Part shown: positions 15,698-24,803 of the stretch, piece after piece
Layout of the letters: every line of letters starts with the position of its first letter
Position numbering within the stretch: the stretch's first letter is position 1
Assembly (NCBI GenBank): GCA_002310995.1
Contig: DBYV01000047.1
Coordinates: 1-31,013 of the forward strand
DNA length: 31,013 bases
Direction: 5' to 3'
From: a bacterium UBP6_UBA1177
Lineage (GTDB): Bacteria; UBP6; UBA1177
Notes under the pieces: generated by a model
The model's database searches: none
What the model was told of the DNA's origin: nothing
What the model saw: the letters and a program-made list of their open reading frames with translations, nothing else
Position numbers and translations under genes: made by a program

Positions 15698-16672
15698 TTA
15701 CGACACTGTTCCCGGCGCGTCGACACTAATGTTTTTAACCCAGATCCAGATGAAACCGATGACTGTTGTCGGAACTATTTGAGCAGCGTGAAGAATAACT
15801 GCGACCGCCATTCTCTGTTCGTATGGAACGTTGAACGATTCAAGGGCAAAAACTATCGCGCCCTGGAAAACGCCGAGTCCCGCAGGTGTCGGAGCGGCAA
15901 GCATACCCAGATTCGCGGCGCATAGCATGACAAGGCAGCCTACAAACGGAATTTCGACTCCGAAAGCAGCCGAAATAAGCAGATATACTGCCAGTTCAAA
16001 AGCCCAGACACCGAGGCTTAATGAAAATGTCGCAACGATTTTTTTCCATGAATCAAGCGAGGCTGCACCTTTCAGGAATTTTTCCGAAAAATCGAAGAAA
16101 ACTCCTAAGAATTTCGGTGATTTTGTTCTTAAGAACCGAACGAATTCAAGCGGTTTTGATGAAAACGCAGCAGAAAGCGCAAAAACGAACAGAATGGCGA
16201 AAAGAAGCGACGCAACAAGCGCCAGAATCTTCATGTTATCCTGAAAAGGATAGAAAAAGAGTGTCGCTGAAAGAATCAGTGCAATCGTAAGTCCGTCAAA
16301 AACGCGCTCAACAAAAACCGAAGCGAACGCAGAAGGAATACTGATTTTGAATATTTTTCCGGCAATTGCGGCGCGGACAATTTCGCCGATACGCACCGGC
16401 AGAACGTTGTTCACCGCATAACCCGCGACAATAACCGGTGCAAGTTCCGGAATTTTGAAGCTGCCTATATGTCTGAGAAGCACTTTCCAGCGCAGAGCAC
16501 GGACTGAGAAAGCGGCAAGATAAACCAGAACACCGCATAAAATCAGGAACTTGTTGCCTTCAGAGAGATATTTTCTGAAAAGTTCGAAATCAAGTTTCCT
16601 GAAAAGAAGAAAAAAAAGAACTGCGACAATAATGAAACTTATTGCGATTTTCAGATTTTTTTTGAGAGCCAT
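15698..16672 (-). CDS. UPF0104/lysylphosphatidylglycerol synthase transmembrane-region family protein (flippase-like domain)
   Basis: This 324-residue membrane protein has about eight helices. The segment GYAVNNVLPVRIGEIVRA is the hallmark of the family (N-x-x-L-P-x-R-x-G-E-x-x-R), and the GLGVFQGAIVFAL segment near the end is also typical. Members with only this domain lack the aminoacyl-transferase of MprF and are often near glycosyltransferases; proposed roles include lipid or glycolipid translocation. It is the last gene of the run starting at yajC, four bases after the amylase-like gene, and has no obvious ribosome site of its own, which fits coupled expression. Its substrate is unknown. 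Confidence 0.85.
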   Translation of the reverse strand: MALKKNLKIAISFIIVAVLFFLLFRKLDFELFRKYLSEGNKFLILCGVLVYLAAFSVRALRWKVLLRHIGSFKIPELAPVIVAGYAVNNVLPVRIGEIVRAAIAGKIFKISIPSAFASVFVERVFDGLTIALILSATLFFYPFQDNMKILALVASLLFAILFVFALSAAFSSKPLEFVRFLRTKSPKFLGVFFDFSEKFLKGAASLDSWKKIVATFSLSLGVWAFELAVYLLISAAFGVEIPFVGCLVMLCAANLGMLAAPTPAGLGVFQGAIVFALESFNVPYEQRMAVAVILHAAQIVPTTVIGFIWIWVKNISVDAPGTVS

Positions 16673-16676
16673 ACGA

Positions 16677-18647
16677 CTATTTTACAGCAAGAACCGCAGC
16701 CGTCTGTGCGGGAAGTTCGATTTCAAGCGTTCCGTCACCCGAAACGGTGTAGCTTTTGCCTTCCGAACCGGGGAAAACGTTGACAAGATTCGTTCCGCCG
16801 TTGAAATTCGTCTTCATGACAGCGCCTTCATACGATGTTTTCGACGGATGATTTTTGTTCGTGTTGATGACAACGAGCATTCTTTCGTTTTTGTAAACCC
16901 TTTCAAAAGCGAGGATTCCGGCATCGCTTTCATCGCCGGTGTGGTCAGTCGACCATACGATATTCAAATCGCCGCGGCGCAGCGGAGCATATTTCGCGCG
17001 AAGTGCCGCCATCTTCGAAATGTGCTGGAAAGTCTCGTTTTCAGTGTCGTAACTGCTTGTCCAGAGCGCTTCGCGGTTTGCCGGATCGTTGCCGCCGCTG
17101 AAATTCTGCTCGGTTCCGTAGTAAATGCACGGGATTCCGTCCATCGTGAACATAAGCGAAAGTGCGTTCTTAAGCGCGTTTTTGTCCGGCTGCTCGTAAA
17201 GGAAACGCGGCAGATCGTGGTTATCCATGAAGTTGACCATGATCTTCTGCGGGCTGAGCACGTTCCCGTCAGCATCCTTTACGCCTGAAACGGTGCCGTA
17301 ACGCGGAGATTCACCTTCGCCGAGCGCACTGCCGTCGCGGTGCTTGTTCCACCTTTCGTTGAAAAGACCTTCAAAATTCTTCGTTGCGTTTCCCCATTTG
17401 AAAATCGAGTCAAACACCTGGAATTTCTGGGAAAAATAGAAGACCGAATCCATTTCGTCGTGCTGAGTGAAACTGCCCAGAAGAACATCGTCGCCATCGA
17501 AAGCCTCGCCGAAAATGAAGAAATTCTCTTTGCCGATGCTTTTCGCGTAGCTGCGCATCGCCGGAGTGAAAACCTGCCAGAACTCGTGCTCGACGTGCTT
17601 GATGGTATCGACTCTGAAACCGTCGATGTCAAGTGCACCGATCCAGTACTGGAACACTGAAATGAGTGCATTTCTGACATCGGTCCTCGTGGTGTCAAGG
17701 TCTTTGAGACCGCCGGGGAAGTCGCCTTTTACGACCTGATAGCGGCTGTCCCAGGTAACTGTTCTGCCCATTCTGTTGTACCAGTCGTCGTTGTGGAACT
17801 CTGCCGGTTCGGGCGGAACGCGGTTTATTTCAGGCATATAGACCCATTTTATCGGAGCGACACCTGATTCTCCCGCATCGGAGAACGAGCGGATCTTGCG
17901 CGGATCGAAGTCAGGGTCCCATTCGCTGTAGCGGACGATCCCCATTTTCTGCGGATATTCTTCGTTTTTGCATCTCCAGACGCAGTTCGCGTAGCAGTCG
18001 TTGCCTTCGGGAAGCCACGAAATATTTTCCTTTGAATACTCCTGAGAGCAGATCTGATTTTTCACGTTTTCGTCTTCAACTCCCGTAATGTGACCGCAGT
18101 AAGCATCGCACGTCATGTCGCTGCCCATGACCATTTCGTCAGGCTGGTCGTTCTTGTTCATGTCGTAGTAGAAAAGCTGACCGACGTGGTTGGCAACGAT
18201 ATCGAGAATGACTTTTATGTCGTTTTCGTGAAGGATCTTAATCATTTCGCGCAGTTTTGCCAAATCACCGAAATGCGGGTTGACAGCCTTGAAATTCTGC
18301 GTCCAGTAGCCGTGATAACCTGCAATACCTGCATCGGAATCGACGTTTTTGACGACCGGACTGATCCAAAGCGCCGTAACACCGAGTTTTTTGAGGTAGT
18401 CGATGTTGTCGATTATTCCCTGAAAATCGCCTCCGTTCCACGATGTCAGCGACTTTTTGTTGACGTTGTAGTTGTTGTTGACGTCGCCGTCTGCAAAACG
18501 GTCGGTGATAAGCTGATAAATCACCTCGTCGCGCCAGTCTGTGACATTGTTTGTAATTTCGATCGGCCCTTCTATTTCACTCGTATTAACGCATGAAACG
18601 ACAAGCGCCGCAAAAAGAATAACGAAAACAACTTTGATTTTATTCAT
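16677..18647 (-). CDS. GH13 alpha-amylase-family lipoprotein
   Basis: This 656-residue exported glycoside hydrolase begins with a lipoprotein signal ending LVVSC (Cys 19). All four GH13 signatures are present: DIVANH (149-154), GFRVDTIKH with nucleophile Asp 347, FIFGEAF with acid/base Glu 381, and FMDNHD with Asp 478. It therefore should be active on alpha-glucans such as starch, glycogen or maltodextrin, acting outside the cytoplasm while lipid-anchored. An insertion at about 175-235 carries six cysteines (180, 184, 200, 218, 222, 226), which probably form disulphides and fit an extracytoplasmic location. The ATG at 18647, behind GGAGAG, gives the signal peptide. It lies 38 bases downstream of recJ and four bases upstream of the UPF0104-type gene, an unexpected place for an amylase. 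Confidence 0.92.
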   Translation of the reverse strand: MNKIKVVFVILFAALVVSCVNTSEIEGPIEITNNVTDWRDEVIYQLITDRFADGDVNNNYNVNKKSLTSWNGGDFQGIIDNIDYLKKLGVTALWISPVVKNVDSDAGIAGYHGYWTQNFKAVNPHFGDLAKLREMIKILHENDIKVILDIVANHVGQLFYYDMNKNDQPDEMVMGSDMTCDAYCGHITGVEDENVKNQICSQEYSKENISWLPEGNDCYANCVWRCKNEEYPQKMGIVRYSEWDPDFDPRKIRSFSDAGESGVAPIKWVYMPEINRVPPEPAEFHNDDWYNRMGRTVTWDSRYQVVKGDFPGGLKDLDTTRTDVRNALISVFQYWIGALDIDGFRVDTIKHVEHEFWQVFTPAMRSYAKSIGKENFFIFGEAFDGDDVLLGSFTQHDEMDSVFYFSQKFQVFDSIFKWGNATKNFEGLFNERWNKHRDGSALGEGESPRYGTVSGVKDADGNVLSPQKIMVNFMDNHDLPRFLYEQPDKNALKNALSLMFTMDGIPCIYYGTEQNFSGGNDPANREALWTSSYDTENETFQHISKMAALRAKYAPLRRGDLNIVWSTDHTGDESDAGILAFERVYKNERMLVVINTNKNHPSKTSYEGAVMKTNFNGGTNLVNVFPGSEGKSYTVSGDGTLEIELPAQTAAVLAVK

Positions 18648-18685
18648 AAGTCTCTCCAACAACAAAAGAACTTAGTGATGAAAAC

Positions 18686-20419
18686 TTATCTGTTTGACCC
18701 CGAATAGACAAAATCCTTGATGTAAAGCTGCATCATGATGTTGTCGCCGTAAACATTTATCCGGGGGAAATAGATTATATCGATCATATCGCCGACTACC
18801 GGTGCATTTCCGTGATTCAACAGACCGAAACCTATTGCATTGAAGGTCATGTTCGTGTTTTTCGCGCCGAGTTTCCAGTGGAGATGGCTTCTGTTGATGA
18901 TGCTCTGCTTAAGAATTTTGACGTTTCTCGCAAGGAAATTCGGTTCAGGGTTGTTTATTCCGAAAGGCTCGAGCTTCGAAAGGGCGACGACAAGATCCGG
19001 AACAAGCTCTTTAAGCTGAAGTTCCGCATCGATTTCGGTCATCTGACCGCCGACTTCCTCTTCAAGCTCTTCAGCGACAATTTCGTCGAATTTATCAATA
19101 AATTCAGCTATTTTTGATTCCTGAATCGTAAGCCCTGCCGCATATTTGTGACCGCCGTACTGAACCAGATAGTTGCTCAGTCTCTCCAAAACTTTGTAGA
19201 TATGGAGCTGCGGAATGCTTCTTACGCTGCCGCGGCCGATACCGTCTTCGACCGAGATCATGATCGTCGGTTTATAGAACTTCTCCACAAGCCTCGACGC
19301 AACGATGCCGATTACGCCGGGATGCCATTTTTCGGAATATAAAACTATCGAATTTCTCTTTTGAATAATGTCACTGTTTTCGACTTTCGCCAGAGCCTGG
19401 TCAAAAATCTCGGCTTCGAGCTGCTGGCGGTATTCGTTAGTCAGATTGAGCTCTTCCGCCATCTTGAGAGCCGCTTCGTAATCAGTGCTTTCGATAAGTT
19501 CCAGGCCTTTTATCGCGTTTCCGATTCGACCTGCCGCATTGAGGCGCGGCGCCATTTTGTAGCTTATCACCGAAGGAGTGATTTCTTTGAGCGATTTAAG
19601 TCCGCAGATATTCGCCAGTGCCAGAAGCCCGGGGCGCTGGTTTTTCTGCATCTGCGTAAGACCGTATTTTACGAAGATCCTGTTCGATTCAAGGAGCGGA
19701 ACCATATCCGCAACCGTTCCAAGTGCAACGATATCGAGATATTCAACCAGATTCGGAAGCGTTCCCGTGAAAAATCCGTCTTTTTCGACTATTTTCTTGA
19801 AAACCATAAGGAACGAAAAAGCAACGCCGACAGCTGCCATTTCCTTGAAAGGATACTGGCAGTCAGGCTGGTGCGGATTGACGATCGCGATAGCCGGAGG
19901 AACTGTCTCGCCGACATGGTGATGGTCGATTATTATTGTCGCCAGACCGAGATCTTTGGCATATTTGACTTCATCGACACTTGTGATTCCGCAGTCAACA
20001 GTGATTACAAGCTCGCCGCCGTTTGTCGCGATCTCTTCCAGAGTGTAAGTGTTGAGTCCGTAACCGTCTTCAAGTCTGTGCGGAATGTAGTGGTCAACGC
20101 TTGCGCCGAGATGCGAAAGGAACTGGTACATAATCAAAGTCGAAGTGATGCCGTCGACATCGTAATCGCCGTAAATTACTATCTTTTTCTTGTTTTTTAT
20201 GTAGTCGATTATAATTCCTGCCGCTTTTTCAGCATCTTTGAGAAGGAAGGGATCTGGAAGCGATTTGATTTTCGCCTGAAGGAACATGCTCGCAGTTTCG
20301 ACATTGTCGATTCCGCGGTTCACGAGGACAGTCGCAACCGTTTTGGAAATCCCGAGCGTCTTGCTTAAATCGTCGATTTTGCCCGGATCAGGATTGAGTA
20401 TTTGCCATTTCGGCTTCAT
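18686..20419 (-). CDS. recJ: Single-stranded-DNA-specific exonuclease RecJ
   Basis: RecJ is a 5'-3' single-strand exonuclease of the DHH superfamily acting in recombination, mismatch and base excision repair. The 577-residue protein has GDYDVDGITST (from about 84), VDCGITS (141-147) and DHHHVGE (165-171), which supply metal ligands. The DHHA1 motif GGHKYAAGLTI and the C-terminal OB-like domain follow. Length is normal. Its ATG directly follows the secF TAG stop with no spacer, and an AGAGGA-like ribosome site lies within the end of secF. The yajC-secD-secF-recJ order is a known arrangement in many bacteria. Confidence 0.95.
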   Translation of the reverse strand: MKPKWQILNPDPGKIDDLSKTLGISKTVATVLVNRGIDNVETASMFLQAKIKSLPDPFLLKDAEKAAGIIIDYIKNKKKIVIYGDYDVDGITSTLIMYQFLSHLGASVDHYIPHRLEDGYGLNTYTLEEIATNGGELVITVDCGITSVDEVKYAKDLGLATIIIDHHHVGETVPPAIAIVNPHQPDCQYPFKEMAAVGVAFSFLMVFKKIVEKDGFFTGTLPNLVEYLDIVALGTVADMVPLLESNRIFVKYGLTQMQKNQRPGLLALANICGLKSLKEITPSVISYKMAPRLNAAGRIGNAIKGLELIESTDYEAALKMAEELNLTNEYRQQLEAEIFDQALAKVENSDIIQKRNSIVLYSEKWHPGVIGIVASRLVEKFYKPTIMISVEDGIGRGSVRSIPQLHIYKVLERLSNYLVQYGGHKYAAGLTIQESKIAEFIDKFDEIVAEELEEEVGGQMTEIDAELQLKELVPDLVVALSKLEPFGINNPEPNFLARNVKILKQSIINRSHLHWKLGAKNTNMTFNAIGFGLLNHGNAPVVGDMIDIIYFPRINVYGDNIMMQLYIKDFVYSGSNR

Positions 20420-21556
20420 CTATGCTGCTGTTCCTCTTCTTTTGTTCATATACCTTTCAATATAAAGCGTAATGGGAGAAGCGATGAAGAGCGAAGAATA
20501 AGTACCGACAACAACACCGATGCACATAACGCCTGCAAAACCCGAAATGATTTCGCCGCCGAAAATGAGAAGCGCGAGAACCGAGAAAAGAGTAGTGATC
20601 GAAGTGAGGAAAGTTCTCTGCAGAGTCTCGTTGAGGCTTGTATTCATCTTTTCCGCAAGAGTATTTCCCTTGTTCGGGTCTTTCATGTTTTCCCTGATTC
20701 TGTCGAAAATGACGATCGTATCGTTGATCGAGTAACCGACGATCGTAAGAAGCGCCGCAACAACGGTGAGGTCAAACGAGAATCCGAAAAGCGACCAGAT
20801 TCCGAGAGCGATCATAACGTCGTGGAAAAGAGCGATAACTGCGCCGGGAGCAAACATGAAGTTGAATCTGAACGCGATGTAGACAAGAATTGCGATGAGA
20901 GCGTAGAAAACAGCCATAATCGCTGAAAGTTTCAACTGCTGACCGACTTTCGGGCCTACGAGTTCGACTCTTACGAGGTCTGCTTTCGCTTCCTGATTTA
21001 TATTGTCGATTGCGTTGACGATTTCGTTCGTCATACCTTTGAGCATAAGTTTGTAGATGTGTCTGTCGCCGACTTTGTTGTATTTGATCGCATCCTTTTC
21101 GATAACCGGAAGTTTGGTCTCTGCGATAAGCGCGTTCATAGCTTCTTCGCTGATTTCCTTGTCGAACCAGATTTCTACTCTGTCGCCGACCTGTGAATCA
21201 AAGTGGGTTTTGAGCATCTTAGCATCGCTGAATTTTGCTTTTGCAGCATCAAGGAAAGCGTTGATCGTCGCGTCATCAACCATCGAAATGTTTTTGAAGC
21301 GCACTAAGTATTCGTTCTGCTTGCCCTCGAACTGCTGGATGTCGTTTGCTCCGAACTGACCCATAACTTCTCTGACCTGCTGCTGCGTTACGCCGTCAGC
21401 CTTGATCTGGATTTCGGTTCCGCCGGCAAAGTCGATACCGAAGTTAAAACTCTTGAAAATGACAAGAAGGACAGAAATCGCGACTAAAACGCACGAAATC
21501 GGGAACAATATTTTTGATTTGCCTATAAAATCTATTTTGAGTTCATTTAATTTCAT
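20420..21556 (-). CDS. secF: Protein translocase subunit SecF
   Basis: SecF joins SecD in the RND-type complex that uses the proton gradient to complete protein export through SecYEG. The 378-residue protein shows the first transmembrane helix followed by FNFGIDFAGGTEIQIK, the periplasmic domain, and the C-terminal helices including GYSINDTIVIFDRIREN. The ATG at 21556 lies six bases after GGGAG; an in-frame TTG two codons earlier (21562) is less well placed. It is 11 bases downstream of secD. The periplasmic region is longer than in many SecF proteins, with an inserted segment at about residues 60-160. Confidence 0.95.
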   Translation of the reverse strand: MKLNELKIDFIGKSKILFPISCVLVAISVLLVIFKSFNFGIDFAGGTEIQIKADGVTQQQVREVMGQFGANDIQQFEGKQNEYLVRFKNISMVDDATINAFLDAAKAKFSDAKMLKTHFDSQVGDRVEIWFDKEISEEAMNALIAETKLPVIEKDAIKYNKVGDRHIYKLMLKGMTNEIVNAIDNINQEAKADLVRVELVGPKVGQQLKLSAIMAVFYALIAILVYIAFRFNFMFAPGAVIALFHDVMIALGIWSLFGFSFDLTVVAALLTIVGYSINDTIVIFDRIRENMKDPNKGNTLAEKMNTSLNETLQRTFLTSITTLFSVLALLIFGGEIISGFAGVMCIGVVVGTYSSLFIASPITLYIERYMNKRRGTAA

Positions 21557-21567
21557 CTTCAACTCCC

Positions 21568-23295
21568 TTATTTAACGTGTGAAAACATCTTGATGTGTGC
21601 TTTCAGGAAATAGTTGAAAACAACTCTTGCGACGAAAATCGCGGTAAACATACTTGAGCAGATACCGATGAGAAGGGTTATTGCGAAACCTTTGATCGCG
21701 CCGGTACCAAACTCCCAGAGAACGAAAGATGTTATCGCAGTCGTCAGGTTGGCGTCGAAAATTGCCGACCATGCCTTGTTGAAACCGCTTTCAATCGAAG
21801 CTTCGAGAGCTTTGCCAACTCGAATTTCCTCTTTGATTCTCTCGAAAATAATAACGTTCGCGTCAACTGCCATGCCGACCGTAAGAAGAATACCTGCGAT
21901 GCCGGGGAAAGTAAGCGTTGCGCCGAATGTAGCCATCGCCGCCATGATGAAAAGAAGGTTGAGGAAAAGGGCGAGGTCTGCGATAAGTCCTGCAAAACCG
22001 TAGTAAAGGAACATGAAAACTACGACAACCGCAAAGCCGACAGAAACCGCGACTTTACCTTTATCAATAGAGTCCTGACCAAGGCTCGGACCGACCGTTC
22101 TGTTTTCTTCGAATGTTACGGGAGCGGGAAGCGAACCTGCTCTGAGAACGAGTGCGAGGTCTTTTGCTTCCTGGAAGATCGAGTTGTAGTCACCGTTTCC
22201 GCCGAGGGTGATCATTGCGCTTCCGCCTTCGATCCTCGACTGGATTACAGGTGCGCTGTTGACTTTTTCATCAAGGATGATCGCCATTTTGCGCTTGATG
22301 TTTTTGCCTGTTACATCTGCGAAAATCTCTGCGCCGACTTTGTCGAAGTTCATGCTGACATAAGGTCTGTTTTTCTGCTGGTCAATCGAAACTCTTGCAT
22401 CTGTGAGCATGTCGCCCGTGATGTAAGCCTGACGGTAAAGCAGCCATGACATATATTCTTTCGTTCCGTCTGCCAGTTCGTTCTCTTCAAGAAGGAATTC
22501 GGTTCCTTCCGGAGCTTTATCTTTGAGGAATTCACGGAGTTTGTTGCGATCTTTCGAAGTTGCGTATTTGTAAGTAAGGACTGCACCTTCTGAATTCGAT
22601 CCTCTGCCTGTAACAAGCGTGATCCCTTCAGGAACTTCGCCCTGATATTCGCCGAGCGGATCTTTGTCTTCAGCGACGATTTTGAACTCAAGCTGTGCTG
22701 TCTGGCCGATGATGCTTCTTGCTCTCTCGACATCTTTGTAGCCCGGAAGCTGAACAAGTATTGAGTTCTCGCCCTGTTTCGTAACGATCGGCTCTTTGAG
22801 ACCGAGCTCGTCGATTCTCGAACGAAGCGTTTCAAGCGTCTGGTCAACAGCGTTTGTTTTGAGCTGCTGAACGTATTCATCTCTCATTGTGAGAGTGTAG
22901 GAATTTCCTGAACTTCCGGTTTTTTTGAGATCTCCGAAGTAGTCGATGACTTTGTCTCTGAAAAGGTCTTTGTTCGCGCCTTCTGCGAGTTTGACTTCAA
23001 TCGCATAGCTTTCGGGGAGAACTTTTACCGTTTCATAAGGAATTTTCTCATCGTCAAGTCTGATCCTGATTTCATCGGTTCTGCGGTCGAGCCTGTCGGT
23101 AGCCGCCTTTTCGGTGTCTACGCTGAGGACGAAGTGGATACCGCCTTTGAGATCGAGACCCAGGCTCAGCCCGCTGTTTATCTTTTCAGCCCACGGATTT
23201 TCTTCCGTGCCGATAAAAGTCGGGATAAGCGCAACACATGCAGCGACAATAAGCAGTAAAACAAAAATTGCTCTTGCCAACCAATTTCTTTCCAT
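21568..23295 (-). CDS. secD: Protein translocase subunit SecD
   Basis: SecD is the larger partner of SecF. The 575-residue protein has one N-terminal membrane helix, then GLSLGLDLKGGIHFVLSVD, the signature of the first strand of domain P1. The periplasmic domains contain RIDELGLKEPIV and LVQLPGYKD, and a C-terminal bundle of helices includes GMAVDANVIIFERIKEE. The frame reaches a TTG at 23304, which directly abuts the GGAG site; the ATG at 23295 is better spaced and I use it. Gaps to yajC (27 bases) and secF (11 bases) indicate one operon. Confidence 0.95.
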   Translation of the reverse strand: MERNWLARAIFVLLLIVAACVALIPTFIGTEENPWAEKINSGLSLGLDLKGGIHFVLSVDTEKAATDRLDRRTDEIRIRLDDEKIPYETVKVLPESYAIEVKLAEGANKDLFRDKVIDYFGDLKKTGSSGNSYTLTMRDEYVQQLKTNAVDQTLETLRSRIDELGLKEPIVTKQGENSILVQLPGYKDVERARSIIGQTAQLEFKIVAEDKDPLGEYQGEVPEGITLVTGRGSNSEGAVLTYKYATSKDRNKLREFLKDKAPEGTEFLLEENELADGTKEYMSWLLYRQAYITGDMLTDARVSIDQQKNRPYVSMNFDKVGAEIFADVTGKNIKRKMAIILDEKVNSAPVIQSRIEGGSAMITLGGNGDYNSIFQEAKDLALVLRAGSLPAPVTFEENRTVGPSLGQDSIDKGKVAVSVGFAVVVVFMFLYYGFAGLIADLALFLNLLFIMAAMATFGATLTFPGIAGILLTVGMAVDANVIIFERIKEEIRVGKALEASIESGFNKAWSAIFDANLTTAITSFVLWEFGTGAIKGFAITLLIGICSSMFTAIFVARVVFNYFLKAHIKMFSHVK

Positions 23296-23322
23296 AACAA
23301 TCAATCTCCATTTATATTGTTT

Positions 23323-23673
23323 TTACTCTTCCGTTCCCTTGGAAATAACGCTTGAAACAGCAGCTTTCTGCACAGTGACTACAACTTTCGGGTTCTGGCA
23401 GATCTCTACTTTGAGTTCGTTGTCCTTAACCTCGGCGATTCTTCCCTGAAAACCGTTGCTCATCATAATTGTGTCGCCTTTTTTAAGCTGATTGAGCATC
23501 TCATTGTGTTTTTTCATTTGTTTTCTCTGCGGGAGAATAACAAGAAAGTAAAAAATTCCGAAAATAAGGATAAACGGCAGAAGCATATTCAAAATTCCCA
23601 TTGCTCCGCCCTGTTGGGTAGCTTCCTGCGTTATCGACAAATTACCTAATAAATTCAACGTGTTAGCTGTCAC
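23323..23673 (-). CDS. yajC: Preprotein translocase subunit YajC
   Basis: YajC is a small single-span membrane protein associated with SecDF. The protein of about 116 residues has one helix (MLLPFILIFGIFYFLVILP), directly followed by the family motif QRKQMKKHNEML, then the small beta-domain LKKGDTIMMSNGFQGRI. An ATG at 23685 has no ribosome site. The GTG at 23671-23673 follows GGAGATAGG and is my preferred start, though the ATG start would add only four residues. It heads the yajC-secD-secF-recJ operon. Confidence 0.92.
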   Translation of the reverse strand: MTANTLNLLGNLSITQEATQQGGAMGILNMLLPFILIFGIFYFLVILPQRKQMKKHNEMLNQLKKGDTIMMSNGFQGRIAEVKDNELKVEICQNPKVVVTVQKAAVSSVISKGTEE

Positions 23674-23716
23674 ACCTATCTCCATTTTTAAAGGTCAACA
23701 AAAAAACAAGCGACAG

Positions 23717-23744
23717 AGTGTAGCACAATTTTTTTTTTTAGCAA
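23717..23744 (-). promoter_or_regulatory. Candidate promoter for the yajC-secDF-recJ operon
   Basis: On the minus strand, TTGCTA (23739-23744) and TACACT (23717-23722) are 16 bases apart, with an A-tract in the spacer. It is back-to-back with the mlaD promoter, about 50 bases away. Confidence 0.5.
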
Positions 23745-23793
23745 GAAATGCTAATGCCGTGGAGAGAAAAATCATCGGTCGTTCAAATAAAAA

Positions 23794-23821
23794 TTTACTT
23801 AATTTCTTTTGTCTTTATAAT
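23794..23821 (+). promoter_or_regulatory. Candidate promoter for the mlaD operon
   Basis: TTTACT (23794-23799) is followed after 16 bases by a perfect TATAAT (23816-23821). Because it lies inside the long open frame that begins at 23748, it supports a downstream start codon for the MlaD-like protein. Confidence 0.6.
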
Positions 23822-23861
23822 ATTCCGATTTTTTTGTTTGATTTCGGTTTCAGGGTGTGTT

Positions 23862-24803
23862 TTGAAGAGTTCTGCAAATTTCAGAGTCGGTTTGTTTTTG
23901 CTTTTGTCGTTTCTGATGATAATCGGGTTTGTTGTCTTTATTCTTATTAGGAAAAACGTTTTCACAAACCATCTTTATTTTACTCTCTCGTCATCTACCG
24001 GTGAGGGTATTACCGAGGGTATGCCGCTTTTGTTTTCCGGATTCGAAATCGGAAAAGTCGAGCATTTCGAGCTTGACAATAAAGGGACGGTTGTTGTTCT
24101 TGTCAAAGTACCTGAAGAACACGCTGTCAGAATCAACAAAAGTTCCGTTTTTACGCTTGAAAGGCCGCTCATAGGTTCTTCAAGGTTTATTGTGACGACT
24201 CCCAATCTTACCGAAACTATGGCAGACCAAAACTATGTTTTTGAAACGCAGATGGTTGATGACATCAATGAAGTCATTAAAAAGCTTCAGCCGATGGTCG
24301 AAAAAATCGACGATATTGCGACAAATCTTAAAAAACTCACAGACGAAGAAAGCCACCTCAATAAAACTCTTGTCCATGTCGAAAAAATCACGAACGATCT
24401 TGCTCAGAAACGCGGTATAATCGAGATGATGGCCGGAGACAAGGCCGCTGCGGCGCAGTTCCGCGAAGGAGTGGCGCACCTGAACAACTCTTTGGGTGAA
24501 ATCGAAACTCTGGTAAGTAACGCCAACAAAACGCTTGTCAAGGCAGATGATCAGATTCTGGGTGATGCGGGAACACTTTCCAAAGTCAATCTGATAGTTG
24601 AGGATGTTAATAAAAAAATGGTTGCTCTCGACGCTTTGATTGCATCACTTATAAAATCAGGCGAGAATCTTCAGGAAGGAACCAAGGATATGGATGTTCT
24701 GAGAAAAGATTTAGATTCGATCATCAATTCTGTCAATTCGATGGTTAAGGACGTGCGCAGCGTACTGCCAACGACTCAGGACAAGGAGATAGGGTTGCCG
24801 TGA
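23862..24803 (+). CDS. MlaD/MCE-domain protein
   Basis: The protein has a single N-terminal membrane helix and one MCE domain (about residues 35-112) with the pattern GEGITEGMPLLFSGFEIGKV and the LIGSSRFIVTTPN strand. MCE proteins form hexameric rings that ferry phospholipids between membranes. The C-terminal 200 residues are helical, coiled-coil-like. The frame opens at 23748, but a good promoter lies inside that stretch. A TTG at 23862 preceded by AGGGTG gives LKSSANFRVGLFLLL, the usual start of MlaD-type proteins, so I use it (313 residues). The partner permease MlaE and ATPase MlaF are not in the window, which is unusual. The stop overlaps the next lipoprotein gene. Confidence 0.85.
   Translation: MKSSANFRVGLFLLLSFLMIIGFVVFILIRKNVFTNHLYFTLSSSTGEGITEGMPLLFSGFEIGKVEHFELDNKGTVVVLVKVPEEHAVRINKSSVFTLERPLIGSSRFIVTTPNLTETMADQNYVFETQMVDDINEVIKKLQPMVEKIDDIATNLKKLTDEESHLNKTLVHVEKITNDLAQKRGIIEMMAGDKAAAAQFREGVAHLNNSLGEIETLVSNANKTLVKADDQILGDAGTLSKVNLIVEDVNKKMVALDALIASLIKSGENLQEGTKDMDVLRKDLDSIINSVNSMVKDVRSVLPTTQDKEIGLP

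Noticed and set aside
16551..17288. 245-residue plus-strand open frame
   Set aside because: It spans two minus-strand genes, the amylase-like enzyme and the UPF0104-type protein, both supported by family motifs.
19361..20368. 335-residue plus-strand open frame
   Set aside because: It lies wholly antisense to recJ, which has all its catalytic motifs. The antisense product has no recognisable domain.
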